Positions 47,642 through 56,019 of a stretch of 64,000 bases of DNA are shown piece by piece. The DNA is from DATMXS01 sp035561355 (GTDB lineage: Bacteria > Acidobacteriota > Terriglobia > Bryobacterales > Bryobacteraceae), in assembly GCA_035561355.1 (NCBI GenBank), contig DATMXS010000095.1:1-64000 (forward strand). Direction: 5' to 3'. Both the position numbers and the translations under genes were made by a program. The stretch's first letter is position 1, and each line of letters opens with the position of its first letter. The notes beneath the pieces were generated by a model. The model did not search any database, was not told the DNA's origin, and saw nothing but the letters and a program-made list of their open reading frames with translations.

Positions 47642-48531
47642 GATCTTTCCGGCTGCTGCCCTCCTTGAGGGAAAAGGTGTGGGGCACTACGCGGCTTGGC
47701 CCCTGGTTCCCTGACACTGATGCGCCGGTCGGAGAAGTGTGGTTCACGTTCGATGAGAACCTCACCGACCTGGGCCCAAGCTTAGCCGAGTTGATGCGGA
47801 CGCATGGAGAGGACCTGATGGGCGCGGGGCGCGGCGGCGGGCCGTTCCCGATTTTGACGAAATTCCTGTTTACTGCGGAGCGGCTTTCCATCCAGGTTCA
47901 CCCGGAGGACGAGTACGCACGTGCGCATCACAACTCTCCGGGCAAGACGGAGATGTGGTTCGTCTTGCGGGCGGAGCCCGGGGCGTCAATCGCGGTCGGG
48001 TTCAAGGAACAGTTCGCACCAGCGGTGGTTCGGGCAGCGGCGCTCGATGGCGCGATTGAGGAACTCGTCCGATGGGTCCCCGTCGCCGCAGGCGACACGA
48101 TCTTCTGCCCAGCCGGAACGGTACATGCCATCGGCGCAGGCCTTGCGGTGTGTGAGATCCAGCAAAATTCTGACATCACGTATCGGCTCTACGATTACGG
48201 ACGGCCCCGCGAACTGCACCTGGACGAATCGATGGCAGTCGCTGATCTCGGCCCGCATCCTGGAGTAACACCGCCGCTCTCGGCCGCGCCCGGTCGGCAA
48301 CTCCTGGCGTTGTGCGACTACTTCGCGACCGAGTTAGTGGAAGTGCGCGCGCCTGTGGAATACGCGCCTGAAGCCGCGCGAATGCACATCCTGATGGTCA
48401 TCCAGGGCACAGGAACGCTGGACGGAAAAGAGTTGGAGGCCGGCCAGACCTGGATCGTCCCTGCGTCCGCGCCGGGGTTCCGCGTCGAACCCGCGGGGAC
48501 ACTCAGTTTCCTGCGTACGTTCGTGCCGTAG
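47638..48531 (+). CDS. manA: Class I mannose-6-phosphate isomerase
   Basis: The 297-residue cupin has the type I PMI zinc site: QVHPEDEYA near residues 83-91 (Gln and His ligands), Glu in KTEMWFVL near 102-109 and His in GTVHAIGAG near 160-168. The length is near that of short bacterial forms. It interconverts fructose-6-P and mannose-6-P. The ATG overlaps the aminotransferase stop as ATGA, so translation is coupled. Confidence 0.9.
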   Translation: MRSFRLLPSLREKVWGTTRLGPWFPDTDAPVGEVWFTFDENLTDLGPSLAELMRTHGEDLMGAGRGGGPFPILTKFLFTAERLSIQVHPEDEYARAHHNSPGKTEMWFVLRAEPGASIAVGFKEQFAPAVVRAAALDGAIEELVRWVPVAAGDTIFCPAGTVHAIGAGLAVCEIQQNSDITYRLYDYGRPRELHLDESMAVADLGPHPGVTPPLSAAPGRQLLALCDYFATELVEVRAPVEYAPEAARMHILMVIQGTGTLDGKELEAGQTWIVPASAPGFRVEPAGTLSFLRTFVP

Positions 48532-48536
48532 GGCAG

Positions 48537-49040
48537 TTACTGCAGCTCTCCGTGGTCCGGATCCGGGCTGACGGAATGAAGGTTGGCTTCAAGGTAGTCC
48601 CGGAGAGCGCGGATAATCTGGTGGCGGTTCTCATCCATCAACTCCCAGTCGGCCAAGTAGGTTTGTGGCTCGATCTCCACGGCGAGCAGCGACAGCGGGT
48701 CGCAGACGCCTGCATCCCGCAGAGCGTAAAAGAGATATACAAGACCACCGCCGCAGTGGCTCCGGCCGAAAAGGTCGCAGCCCAGGCAGGCTCGATTTTC
48801 CGCATTTCCGTTCAGCACACGCAACAGGGCGACTTCCATGCGCGTCTCATACACAAGCGACGGGTGCCCAACGGCGGTTCCGGGCGGATCGTAGCCGTGG
48901 GAGGGCAGGCGGTTGAGCAAAACGTCCCAGCACTCGGACGAGCCCAGCGGCAGGACTCGGTCGCGGATGCGGCGCTCGAACTCGAGCAGGGCATCCGTGA
49001 TGCGTTCGCGTCTTAGGAAATCGGCGCTCGGGTCTGACAT
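48537..49040 (-). CDS. Conserved hypothetical protein (167 aa)
   Basis: This soluble, mostly helical protein has an N-terminal helix rich in Arg/Glu (RRERITDALLEFERRIRD-type) and a central segment with clustered cysteines (ACLGCDLFGRSHCGGG near 93-108). No family is recognised. I chose the ATG at 49040, which is divergent from the membrane spermidine-synthase-like gene 26 bp away; an in-frame ATG at 49145 would lie inside that gene. It converges on manA with a 5-nt gap. Confidence 0.6.
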   Translation of the reverse strand: MSDPSADFLRRERITDALLEFERRIRDRVLPLGSSECWDVLLNRLPSHGYDPPGTAVGHPSLVYETRMEVALLRVLNGNAENRACLGCDLFGRSHCGGGLVYLFYALRDAGVCDPLSLLAVEIEPQTYLADWELMDENRHQIIRALRDYLEANLHSVSPDPDHGELQ

Positions 49041-49054
49041 CGCCGCACGTAGCT

Positions 49055-49060
49055 TAACAT
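49055..49060 (+). promoter_or_regulatory. -10 box close to the spermidine-synthase-like gene start
   Basis: TAACAT ends 6 nt before the TTG at 49067. The intervening AGGA is too near (2 nt) to work as a normal ribosome site. Confidence 0.3.
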
Positions 49061-49066
49061 AGGAAC

Positions 49067-51445
49067 TTGACGGAACAATCGAACGTCGGCGCGGGCCAGT
49101 GGAAAGGCGTCTATATAGGCGTCGGGTTGACCACGCTGGCCACACTCCTCATCGAGCTTTCGCTCACTCGCATCTTTTCTGTTATCTTTTACTACCACTT
49201 CGCGTTTCTGGCCATCTCCATTGCTTTGTTCGGCCTCGGCGCTGGTGGAGTCCTCTCTTACCCTCTCTCACGCTGGCGCGTCCCGCTGTTCACTAAGCTG
49301 GGCTGTCTGGCGATGCTGAATGCCGCCCTTGTCGTGGGAGCCCTGACGTTCCTGCTCTCGCTTCGCGGCGAGCCGGGATACGGAGCGCTCGCGCTGGTCT
49401 ATTTCGCCACTGCGCTGCCGTTCATCGGTTCGGGCACCATTCTGTCGCTCACGATCTCGGAGACAATCGAACGCGTCAACCGGGTGTACTTCGCCGATCT
49501 GCTCGGCGCGGCGGCAGGATGCATCCTGCTGGTGCCACTGTTGAACCGGCTCGGTGGGCCGAACGCGGTCCTTGCGGCCTCGGCGCTATTCGCAGCGTCG
49601 GCAATTGTCTGGTTCGCACTTTCGGGCGCGCGTGCGCTGTTTCGCACTTCCATCGTGCTCACCGCCGCGAGCGTGCTGCTGATTGCAATGAACGCCGGTG
49701 GGCGCGTGCTTGACGTCCGGTATGCGAAGGGTAAGCAGCTTGCGAGCGAGAAGTTCGTCCGCTGGAACAGCTTCTCCCGCGTGGCGCTCGGCACCGACCC
49801 GAACGGGCAGCCGAACATCGTGATCGACGCGGATGCAGCTACAGGCATACCGAATTTCGATTTCGCGAACCTCACCCCTGAGGAACGTCAAGGGCTGCTC
49901 TACATGGGGCCGGGACTGCCCTACGTGCTGCGTCCGGGCGCGAAGACGCTCGTCATCGGCGCGGGCGGCGGGTGGGACGTGGCGCGCGCGCTGGCCTCGG
50001 GCAGCCGGGACGTGACCGGAGTCGAGATCAACCCCATCATCGCGAAGACGATCATGATGGAGCGCTTTCCGCATCTCAGCCGCGGGCTCTATCTGCGGCC
50101 CGAAGTGCGCATCAAGATCGAGGACGGCCGCGGGTTCGTTCGTTCCAGCCCGGAGCGCTACCAGGTGATACAGGCGACGCTGGTTGATACGTGGGCGGCG
50201 ACCGCCGCCGGGGCTTTCGCGCTTTCCGAAAACAACCTGTATACCGTAGAGGCGTTTCAGGAATACCTTTCTCATCTCACGCCGGACGGTATCCTTGTGT
50301 TCACCCGCTGGGGCCTGGAGCCGGCGCGTGAATCCTTGCGGCTGTTGTCGCTGGCCCGTGAGGCACTGGCGCGGCTTGGGGAGCGGGATCTCTGGAAGCA
50401 CGTAGTAGTCGTGCGCGAGGGCAGCGAGAAGCAGCTTGCCGGGTGGGGCAACGTCGATACCGTGGTAATCGCCCGGAAGCCGCTCACGATGACGGACATG
50501 ACGCGCGTCCGCGAGGCGGTGAGCAAGGGTGGGCTCCGGGAGATCTACGTGCCCGATGCGCGTATCCCGAACGCGTTCACCGACTATCTACACAGTCCGG
50601 ACCCGCACCGCTTCGCGCAAGAATACCGCTACGACATCTCACCCGTCGCCGATAACCGGCCGTTCTTCTTCTATACCGTGCAACCGCGCGACTTCTGGCA
50701 GTTCCTGCACAGCGCTTCACGCCTGAGCGCTGACTACAACATCAACCGCGCGGTACCGCTGGTATTCGGCCTGCTCCTGATCAGCGTGCTCGCTACCGCC
50801 GTGATGCTGTTACTTCCCAGAATGGTACTCGGCAGCCGCCTCCCGAAGGACCCGAAGACCTTGCGTTTCCTCTGGTACTTCATATTCATCGGTGCGGGCT
50901 ACATCATGATCCAGGTCGCGCTGGTGCAGAAATTCGTGCTATTCCTGGCGCACCCCACTTACGCGCTTACGGGCATCATCTTCTCGATGCTGGTCTCGAG
51001 CGGACTCGGGAGCTATTACAGCCGGCGCATCATCCGGGGAATGGACGTGCGTCTCCAGGCGGTGCTCGCGGGTGTGGGGCTGCTGGTGGCGGTGCTGGCG
51101 TTCGGCATCTCGGCGCTGCTTGGAACCGGCGTAGGGCTGCCGCTTTGGGTGAAGTTCCCGATGGCGGTCGTCCTGATCGCTCCAGTCGGGTTTTTCATGG
51201 GCATCCCGTTCCCGACGGGGTTGGATCGGCTGGAAGTCGAGCACCGGCCATCGGTACGGTGGGCCTGGTCACTGAACGCCGCTGCAAGTGTGCTCGGCAG
51301 CGTGCTGGCCATCGTGCTTGCGATCTACATCGGGCTACGGGAGACACTGCTGGCCGGTGGCGCAATGTACCTGCTCGCAATGGCATCAGTGCGCTGGAGT
51401 TCCCGGCGCGCCGCGGCGAAGCCCGCCTCGACGGTCAGTGTTTGA
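49067..51445 (+). CDS. Membrane-embedded spermidine-synthase-like protein (fused transmembrane and Rossmann domains)
   Basis: The 792-residue protein has about six to seven membrane helices (15-215), a cytosolic spermidine-synthase/methyltransferase-like domain (about 270-510) with the nucleotide motif VIGAGGGWDVARAL near 295-308 and VEINPI near 318, then a second membrane block of six to seven helices (about 560-785). Such fusions are widespread but uncharacterised in environmental bacteria. Whether it makes polyamines or methylates something is unknown. The TTG start is my best choice because no ATG or GTG precedes the first helix. Confidence 0.82.
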   Translation: MTEQSNVGAGQWKGVYIGVGLTTLATLLIELSLTRIFSVIFYYHFAFLAISIALFGLGAGGVLSYPLSRWRVPLFTKLGCLAMLNAALVVGALTFLLSLRGEPGYGALALVYFATALPFIGSGTILSLTISETIERVNRVYFADLLGAAAGCILLVPLLNRLGGPNAVLAASALFAASAIVWFALSGARALFRTSIVLTAASVLLIAMNAGGRVLDVRYAKGKQLASEKFVRWNSFSRVALGTDPNGQPNIVIDADAATGIPNFDFANLTPEERQGLLYMGPGLPYVLRPGAKTLVIGAGGGWDVARALASGSRDVTGVEINPIIAKTIMMERFPHLSRGLYLRPEVRIKIEDGRGFVRSSPERYQVIQATLVDTWAATAAGAFALSENNLYTVEAFQEYLSHLTPDGILVFTRWGLEPARESLRLLSLAREALARLGERDLWKHVVVVREGSEKQLAGWGNVDTVVIARKPLTMTDMTRVREAVSKGGLREIYVPDARIPNAFTDYLHSPDPHRFAQEYRYDISPVADNRPFFFYTVQPRDFWQFLHSASRLSADYNINRAVPLVFGLLLISVLATAVMLLLPRMVLGSRLPKDPKTLRFLWYFIFIGAGYIMIQVALVQKFVLFLAHPTYALTGIIFSMLVSSGLGSYYSRRIIRGMDVRLQAVLAGVGLLVAVLAFGISALLGTGVGLPLWVKFPMAVVLIAPVGFFMGIPFPTGLDRLEVEHRPSVRWAWSLNAAASVLGSVLAIVLAIYIGLRETLLAGGAMYLLAMASVRWSSRRAAAKPASTVSV

Positions 51446-51448
51446 AGC

Positions 51449-51799
51449 TTAAGGAAGGCCTGATCGCGGCTCCGAGCGGGCATCGCCGCGCTTGACCTGT
51501 GCCCGGCGGCGGCCTTTCTTCAGGTTCGCCGCGGCTCGCTGCCGGGCTGCTTCGCTGATTTGAATTTTGTTGACCACCTGCTTCGCGCCCCCGAGCCTCG
51601 CAAGGCGGGTAGCGACCCCTTTTCTTTGAATGATCTCGGTGTGGCCCTCAATGTACGCCACGCCGCCTTGCACGCGGACTTTGAAGTTGTCGGCCGCGAT
51701 CTTCGATTTTGAGAACCGCAGCCGGATCGCCGCTTCCACGTCGCGGTCAGGCTGGATCGGCAGCGCGGCAAACGCCAGTGCCAGCACAAGCGCAAGCAT
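51449..51799 (-). CDS. BON-domain secreted protein
   Basis: The 116-residue protein has a signal peptide (residues 1-15) and a single BON domain (about 18-85), with the DVEAAIRLRF helix, VRVQGGVAYIEGH strand turn and a VVNKIQIS end, then a basic tail. BON domains bind phospholipid or other envelope parts. AGGAGG lies 7 nt before the ATG. It is divergent from the tandem CpaE-like genes, and its stop lies 3 nt from the end of the spermidine-synthase-like gene. Confidence 0.82.
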   Translation of the reverse strand: MLALVLALAFAALPIQPDRDVEAAIRLRFSKSKIAADNFKVRVQGGVAYIEGHTEIIQRKGVATRLARLGGAKQVVNKIQISEAARQRAAANLKKGRRRAQVKRGDARSEPRSGLP

Positions 51800-51914
51800 A
51801 GAGTCGTCCTCCTCACAATGTAGTGCGCTCGTACGGTCCGGTCCTCTCCAGTTATCTCCTAGTTACTTCGGATTACTACTCCCGCTGCACCGCCGGTATA
51901 CGCCCTCACTGGGG

Positions 51915-51930
51915 GTACTGGTACCAGTAC
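51915..51930. promoter_or_regulatory. 16-bp perfect palindrome in the bon/cpaE-like intergenic region
   Basis: GTACTGGTACCAGTAC equals its own reverse complement. GTAC recurs at 51915, 51921, 51927, 51934 and 51954, with 6-bp steps in the first three. An 8-bp palindrome (TAGTACTA, 51932-51939) and a 5-bp-stem hairpin (51946-51960) follow at once. The 250-bp gap is otherwise gene-free and locally AT-richer than its surroundings. It looks like an operator cluster for a dimeric regulator. Confidence 0.55.
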
Positions 51931-52049
51931 GTAGTACTAAACATGGGAGTCTGGTACTCCAAAATCCCAAGTTCTCTGCGACGATATTGTTTAGCAGCGC
52001 ATCAGATGGGCAGCGCGCATCGCAGCGTCCAGATCGTCTGGGTAGAAAC

Positions 52050-53222
52050 ATGCATCCTCTGACAACGGCACTCATCATTTCGGACGACCGGCTCAGGGCT
52101 GAGTTGGCGGCGGCACTGGTAGATCAACCGGTGCGGGTTGTTTTCGAAAGCAGCTATTTCGAGCCTGTACAGCTCAAGCGCTTCAACCTGGATGTCGTAT
52201 TCATGGATGCGCAACCGCCGAGCGAGTCGATCGAAGTCGCCCTTGTGAAGTTGCGGGGCGTATGCCCGACCTGCATGGTTGCCGGAGTGAGCGGAACTGC
52301 CGATCCGAACGCGGTGCTCGCCGCGCTTCGGGCAGGCGCGAACGAGATTATCCTGCCACCGATCGCGGACACGGTGCAAACCGCAGTGGGCCGGATCGCA
52401 ACGATGATCACCCGCCGCGACCCGGTCCGATCGGCGAAAACGGTGGGTTTTGTGTCGGCCAAGGGCGGCTGCGGCGCGACGACATTCGCGTGCCACATTG
52501 CCGCGAGCTTGAACCGGACAACCAATCACGACATCCTGCTGGCGGATCTCGATTTCAACGCGGGGTTAAGCGGCTTTCTGCTGAAGACGCGGAGCCAGTA
52601 CACAATCGTGGATGCGGCGATGAACGCGGAACGGCTGGACGCGAGCCTCTGGAAGGGCTACACGTCCTCTTACAAGCCGCGGTTCGACGTGATGCCGTCG
52701 CCGATGGCGATCAGCTATCCCGAGGGCTTTCATCCGGAAAGGGTCCGCCAGGCTATGCGCGCGGCAACCGGATTCTACGGCTGGATCATCGCGGATCTGG
52801 GGCGCGGACTGAATCCGTTCTCTGCGGAGGTTATTTCAGACCTCGATGAAATCTGCCTGGTCACAAACCCGTCGATCACATCGCTGTATCAGGCGAAGCA
52901 GGTCCTTGAGCGGGCGACCGAGCGCGGCATCCCCCGCGAACGGTTTCGCCTGATTCTGAACCAGGTGGAACAGCGCCAGCCGCTCGATCGTGGAGAGATC
53001 GAAAAGGTCCTTCGCTCCCCGATCTTCGCTGAAGTGCCGCTTCGCAGCGGTCTTGACGAGGCCTATGCCGACGGCCGCCTGATGGATCCCGACAGCCATC
53101 TCGGTCGGGACTTTGAGCGGATCGCCGCCAAACTCGCCGGAGTCGATGAGCCTGGGCAGCCCACGAAGGGCTGGCCCTTCTTCCTTGGACGGCGCGGCAC
53201 TGCTCCCGCCACGGCCGGTTAG
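52050..53222 (+). CDS. CpaE/TadZ-like ATPase, copy 1 (pseudo-receiver plus MinD-like domain)
   Basis: The 390-residue protein has an N-terminal receiver-like domain (about 1-120; acidic ISDD near 10-13 and a possible phospho-Asp in VVFMDA, Asp53) and a ParA/MinD-type ATPase domain (about 130-365). The Walker A reads KGGCGATT near 138-145: the deviant signature Lys is kept but the usual P-loop Lys is Ala, as in many CpaE/TadZ proteins. DLDFNAG near 166-172 is Walker A' and IIADLGRGLN near 228 is Walker B. No Flp/Tad pilus genes are near. The ATG aligns with the paralogue's start. It is followed by that paralogue after 208 nt. Confidence 0.85.
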   Translation: MHPLTTALIISDDRLRAELAAALVDQPVRVVFESSYFEPVQLKRFNLDVVFMDAQPPSESIEVALVKLRGVCPTCMVAGVSGTADPNAVLAALRAGANEIILPPIADTVQTAVGRIATMITRRDPVRSAKTVGFVSAKGGCGATTFACHIAASLNRTTNHDILLADLDFNAGLSGFLLKTRSQYTIVDAAMNAERLDASLWKGYTSSYKPRFDVMPSPMAISYPEGFHPERVRQAMRAATGFYGWIIADLGRGLNPFSAEVISDLDEICLVTNPSITSLYQAKQVLERATERGIPRERFRLILNQVEQRQPLDRGEIEKVLRSPIFAEVPLRSGLDEAYADGRLMDPDSHLGRDFERIAAKLAGVDEPGQPTKGWPFFLGRRGTAPATAG

Positions 53223-53430
53223 CCGGCCGCTTCTTTTCCAGAACACGTACGCAATCCGGCCCTTCGCCGGCCGCTGGGGATCGTGTGCATACTCGCCGTA
53301 TCGCCGCGTGGATGATGACTCGCGCGCCGAGTTGGGCACCGCGGGAAGACACTGGCGCTCGCCAACCCTGCTTCATATATCAAGGACCGGGGCGCATCCA
53401 CCTCGGATGCTCTCGAAAGGAATCCACGCT
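53223..53430 (+). other. 208-nt spacer between the two CpaE-like genes
   Basis: No gene is seen. It contains a GCCGG-rich, self-complementary stretch around 53256-53273 and a TTCATATATC patch near 53370-53380 that may hold a -10 element for the second copy. An AAAGGAA ribosome site lies just before the GTG start of copy 2. Confidence 0.35.
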
Positions 53431-54591
53431 GTGCGTCCCTATTCCACCGCTCTGATCATCGGCGACCCGCAACTGCGGACGACCCTCCGCTCCGCGCTGG
53501 CGCACTACCCGGTCCGGATCGTGCTGGAGGACCGGCAACTCGACTTCGTGCATCTGAAGCGCCTCGATTTCGATGTCATCTTCATCGATGCCGAGCCCGT
53601 GGGTGAGCGGATCGCCGAGGTGGTCGCCCGGATTAGCGCTGCGAAGCCTTCGGCTCTGATTGTTGCCATCGGAGATGAAGCGAGGCCTGACGCTGTGCTG
53701 GCCGCACTCAGGGCGGGCGCCGGCGAGATTATTCTGCCGCCCGTTGATAACCGGCTCGCCGCGGTGATGGATCGGCTATCAGCGACGCTCGGCAAGCGCG
53801 TGACGGCGACTGTGGCCAAACAAGTGGCATTTGTTTCTGCGAAGGGCGGATGCGGAGCGACCACGCTGGCCTGTCATGTCGCCTCCTGCCTGAACTCGAC
53901 AGCCCCGCTGAATGTGCTTCTGCTCGACCTGGACTTCAATGCCGGACTGAGCGGCTTCCTGCTTAGGGCGAAGACACAGTACACCGTCGTCGATGCAGCG
54001 GTGAACGCGCACAGGATGGATGCGAGCCTCTGGAAGGGTTACGTCACCGCCTGCAAACCGCGGCTTGACGTGCTGCCTTCTCCGATCTCGACTGTGTTCC
54101 GCGAGGACTTCCGGCCGGACACGCTGCGCGAGGCGATGTTAACGGCGAACGGCTTGTACGACTGGGTGATCGCCGACCTCGGGCGCGGCCTGAACCCGTA
54201 CTCCGCCGAACTCCTCGGCGGTTTCGACGAGATCTGCCTGGTCACCACGCCAACCGCCAGCGCAGTCTATCAGGCCGGCCAGATACTGGCTCGCGCGGTG
54301 GAACGCGGCGTGGCGCGCGAACGCATTCGGTTGATCGTAAATCAAACCCATCCGACCCAGTCCATGAATCGCGGCGAGATGGAACGCTCGCTCGCCCTTC
54401 GCGTCTTCGCCGAAATCCCGTACCGGGACGGGATCGAGGAGGGGTGTCTCGAAGGCCGGCTGATGCAGCCAAATTCCGCGTATGGCCGCGATTGCTCGCG
54501 GCTCGCCGGCAAGTTAACTGATGAACTGGCGGCGGACGAGCACCACAAGCGGTTCTGGAGCTTCCTGGGCGGACGCCGGAAGGCGAGCTAA
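53431..54591 (+). CDS. CpaE/TadZ-like ATPase, copy 2
   Basis: The 386-residue protein aligns without gaps to copy 1 over at least the first 150 residues and shares its architecture: a receiver-like domain (IFIDA with Asp53) and an ATPase domain with the same KGGCGATT Walker A near 138-145, DLDFNAG and VIADLGRGLNP. Both end in a similar Phe-Leu-Gly/Arg-rich tail. The GTG start is chosen because AAGGA lies 8-9 nt upstream and it aligns with the start of copy 1; an ATG 24 nt upstream lacks a ribosome site. A recent-to-old tandem duplication is likely. Confidence 0.83.
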   Translation: MRPYSTALIIGDPQLRTTLRSALAHYPVRIVLEDRQLDFVHLKRLDFDVIFIDAEPVGERIAEVVARISAAKPSALIVAIGDEARPDAVLAALRAGAGEIILPPVDNRLAAVMDRLSATLGKRVTATVAKQVAFVSAKGGCGATTLACHVASCLNSTAPLNVLLLDLDFNAGLSGFLLRAKTQYTVVDAAVNAHRMDASLWKGYVTACKPRLDVLPSPISTVFREDFRPDTLREAMLTANGLYDWVIADLGRGLNPYSAELLGGFDEICLVTTPTASAVYQAGQILARAVERGVARERIRLIVNQTHPTQSMNRGEMERSLALRVFAEIPYRDGIEEGCLEGRLMQPNSAYGRDCSRLAGKLTDELAADEHHKRFWSFLGGRRKAS

Positions 54592-54635
54592 CGCATAGAG
54601 CGCGCGTCCGGCGGAGGGCCTGCCGTCTAGGGCGG

Positions 54636-54664
54636 TTGCATTCTCCCTTCAGAGCCTTGATAAT
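54636..54664 (+). promoter_or_regulatory. Promoter of the Gfo/Idh gene (TTGCAT-17-GATAAT)
   Basis: TTGCAT at 54636-54641 and GATAAT at 54659-54664 are separated by exactly 17 bp, the best sigma-70-type promoter seen. The start of transcription is predicted near 54671, only about 4 nt before the ATG at 54675. Confidence 0.55.
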
Positions 54665-54674
54665 TGCGCTCAAT

Positions 54675-55883
54675 ATGTCCGAATTGGCTCGTAGGGACTT
54701 CTTACGCGGCGCCGGTACCGCTACGGCCGGCATGACCGCCGCCTCCTATTCGCGCGTTTTGGGCGCGAACGACCGCATTCAACTTGGCCTCATCGGGTGC
54801 GGCGACCGCGGCACCGGGGTCATGAACAACTTCATCAAAACCGATCAGGTGCAGGTGACTGCGCTTTGCGATATCTACGACGCGCACATCGAACGTGCAC
54901 GGCAGCGAGGCGCGACGGGCGCAAAGGGCTTCAGCGACCATCGTAAGCTGCTCGACACAAAAGACCTGGACGCGGTCCTGATCGCCACGCCCGACCACTG
55001 GCACGCCGTCATCGCCATAGACGCTCTCAACGCCATGAAGGACGTCTATGTCGAAAAGCCGCTCACGCTCAAGCCCGAGGAGGGCCCCGAAATCGTTAAG
55101 GCCGCGCGCATCAACGAGCGGGTATGCCAGGTGGGCATGCAGCAGCGCTCCGGTGCGCACTACATCGAGGCCAAGCAAACTTACATCGAGGCCGGAAAGC
55201 TCGGCAAGATCACGCTGGCGCGCACGTGGTGGCATGGCAACACATATCACCTGCGGAAGGCGCCGGCTTCGTTGCAGTCAAAACCTTCCAACCTCGATTG
55301 GGGCCGGTTCCTCGGTCCAGTCAAATGGCGGGACTACGATCCACAGCAGTACTTCAACTGGCGCGCGTATCTTGAATTCGGCGGTGGGCAAATCACCGAT
55401 TTGTTCACGCACTGGATCGACGTGGTTCATATGTTCATGGGCAGGGACATCCCCGTCGCCGCCGTCGCTTCGGGTGGCGTATATGCGTACAAAGACGGCC
55501 GGACCGCTCCGGATACGATCAACGTTTTGCTCGAGTACCCGGGCGACCTGACCGCTACTTTCGAGGCGACGCTGGTGCCCGGCATCCGAGGCGAGGGAAT
55601 CGAGTTCTGCGGCACGGAAGGCCGGCTGTATATCGACCGCGGACGGTACGAGTTCTGGCCCGTGCGGTCGAAGACGCCGGTAGTCGTGAAGGGGCCGGAC
55701 TACGACTTCACGCTGGACCATGTGAAGAACTTCCTGGAGTGCACGCGAACACGCAAGCAGCCGGCGGGCGATGTGCTCATCGGCCACAGGTCTGCGCAGG
55801 CCAGTCACTTGGGGAACATCGCTTACACCCAGAGGAGAAGGATCGATTTCGATCCGATCCGGGAGGAGATACTGCCGCTGTAG
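54675..55883 (+). CDS. Tat-exported Gfo/Idh/MocA-family oxidoreductase
   Basis: The 402-residue protein begins with a twin-arginine signal (ARRDFLRGAGTATAG), then a Rossmann fold (GLIGCGDRGTG near 39-49) and the GFO/IDH/MocA C-terminal domain, with EKPLTLKPEE near 126-135 and a catalytic His region in DLFTHWIDVVH near 244-254. Members oxidise or reduce sugars and related compounds with NAD(P), here probably with the cofactor bound before export. It fits the 3-keto-sugar chemistry suggested by the DUF1080 and TIM-barrel proteins. An in-frame TTG at 54636 is less likely. Confidence 0.9.
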   Translation: MSELARRDFLRGAGTATAGMTAASYSRVLGANDRIQLGLIGCGDRGTGVMNNFIKTDQVQVTALCDIYDAHIERARQRGATGAKGFSDHRKLLDTKDLDAVLIATPDHWHAVIAIDALNAMKDVYVEKPLTLKPEEGPEIVKAARINERVCQVGMQQRSGAHYIEAKQTYIEAGKLGKITLARTWWHGNTYHLRKAPASLQSKPSNLDWGRFLGPVKWRDYDPQQYFNWRAYLEFGGGQITDLFTHWIDVVHMFMGRDIPVAAVASGGVYAYKDGRTAPDTINVLLEYPGDLTATFEATLVPGIRGEGIEFCGTEGRLYIDRGRYEFWPVRSKTPVVVKGPDYDFTLDHVKNFLECTRTRKQPAGDVLIGHRSAQASHLGNIAYTQRRRIDFDPIREEILPL

Positions 55884-55947
55884 GGCGGGGCGCGGGGCGC
55901 GCATGGAACATGCCGCCTGCGGCCCGTGGCCTCAGGCAAGAATGAAA

Positions 55948-55976
55948 GTGGCCCGCGACGTTTAGCCGCGGGCCAC
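55948..55976 (-). terminator. Terminator hairpin between the Gfo/Idh gene and rng
   Basis: A perfect 10-bp stem (55948-55957 with 55967-55976) has a 9-nt loop. Read on the minus strand it is followed by a T-rich stretch (CTTTCATTCTT), so it most likely ends the rng transcript. Confidence 0.65.
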
Positions 55977-56019
55977 ACGGATCAGCAGGATCGTTTCGTC
56001 TGGCCGCTCGCCTCCCGAG

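Noticed and set aside
51921..51926. Palindrome explained only as a GGTACC restriction site
   Set aside because: The symmetry extends to 16 bp and repeats with a 6-bp step, more than a restriction site needs, so I kept it as a regulatory candidate.
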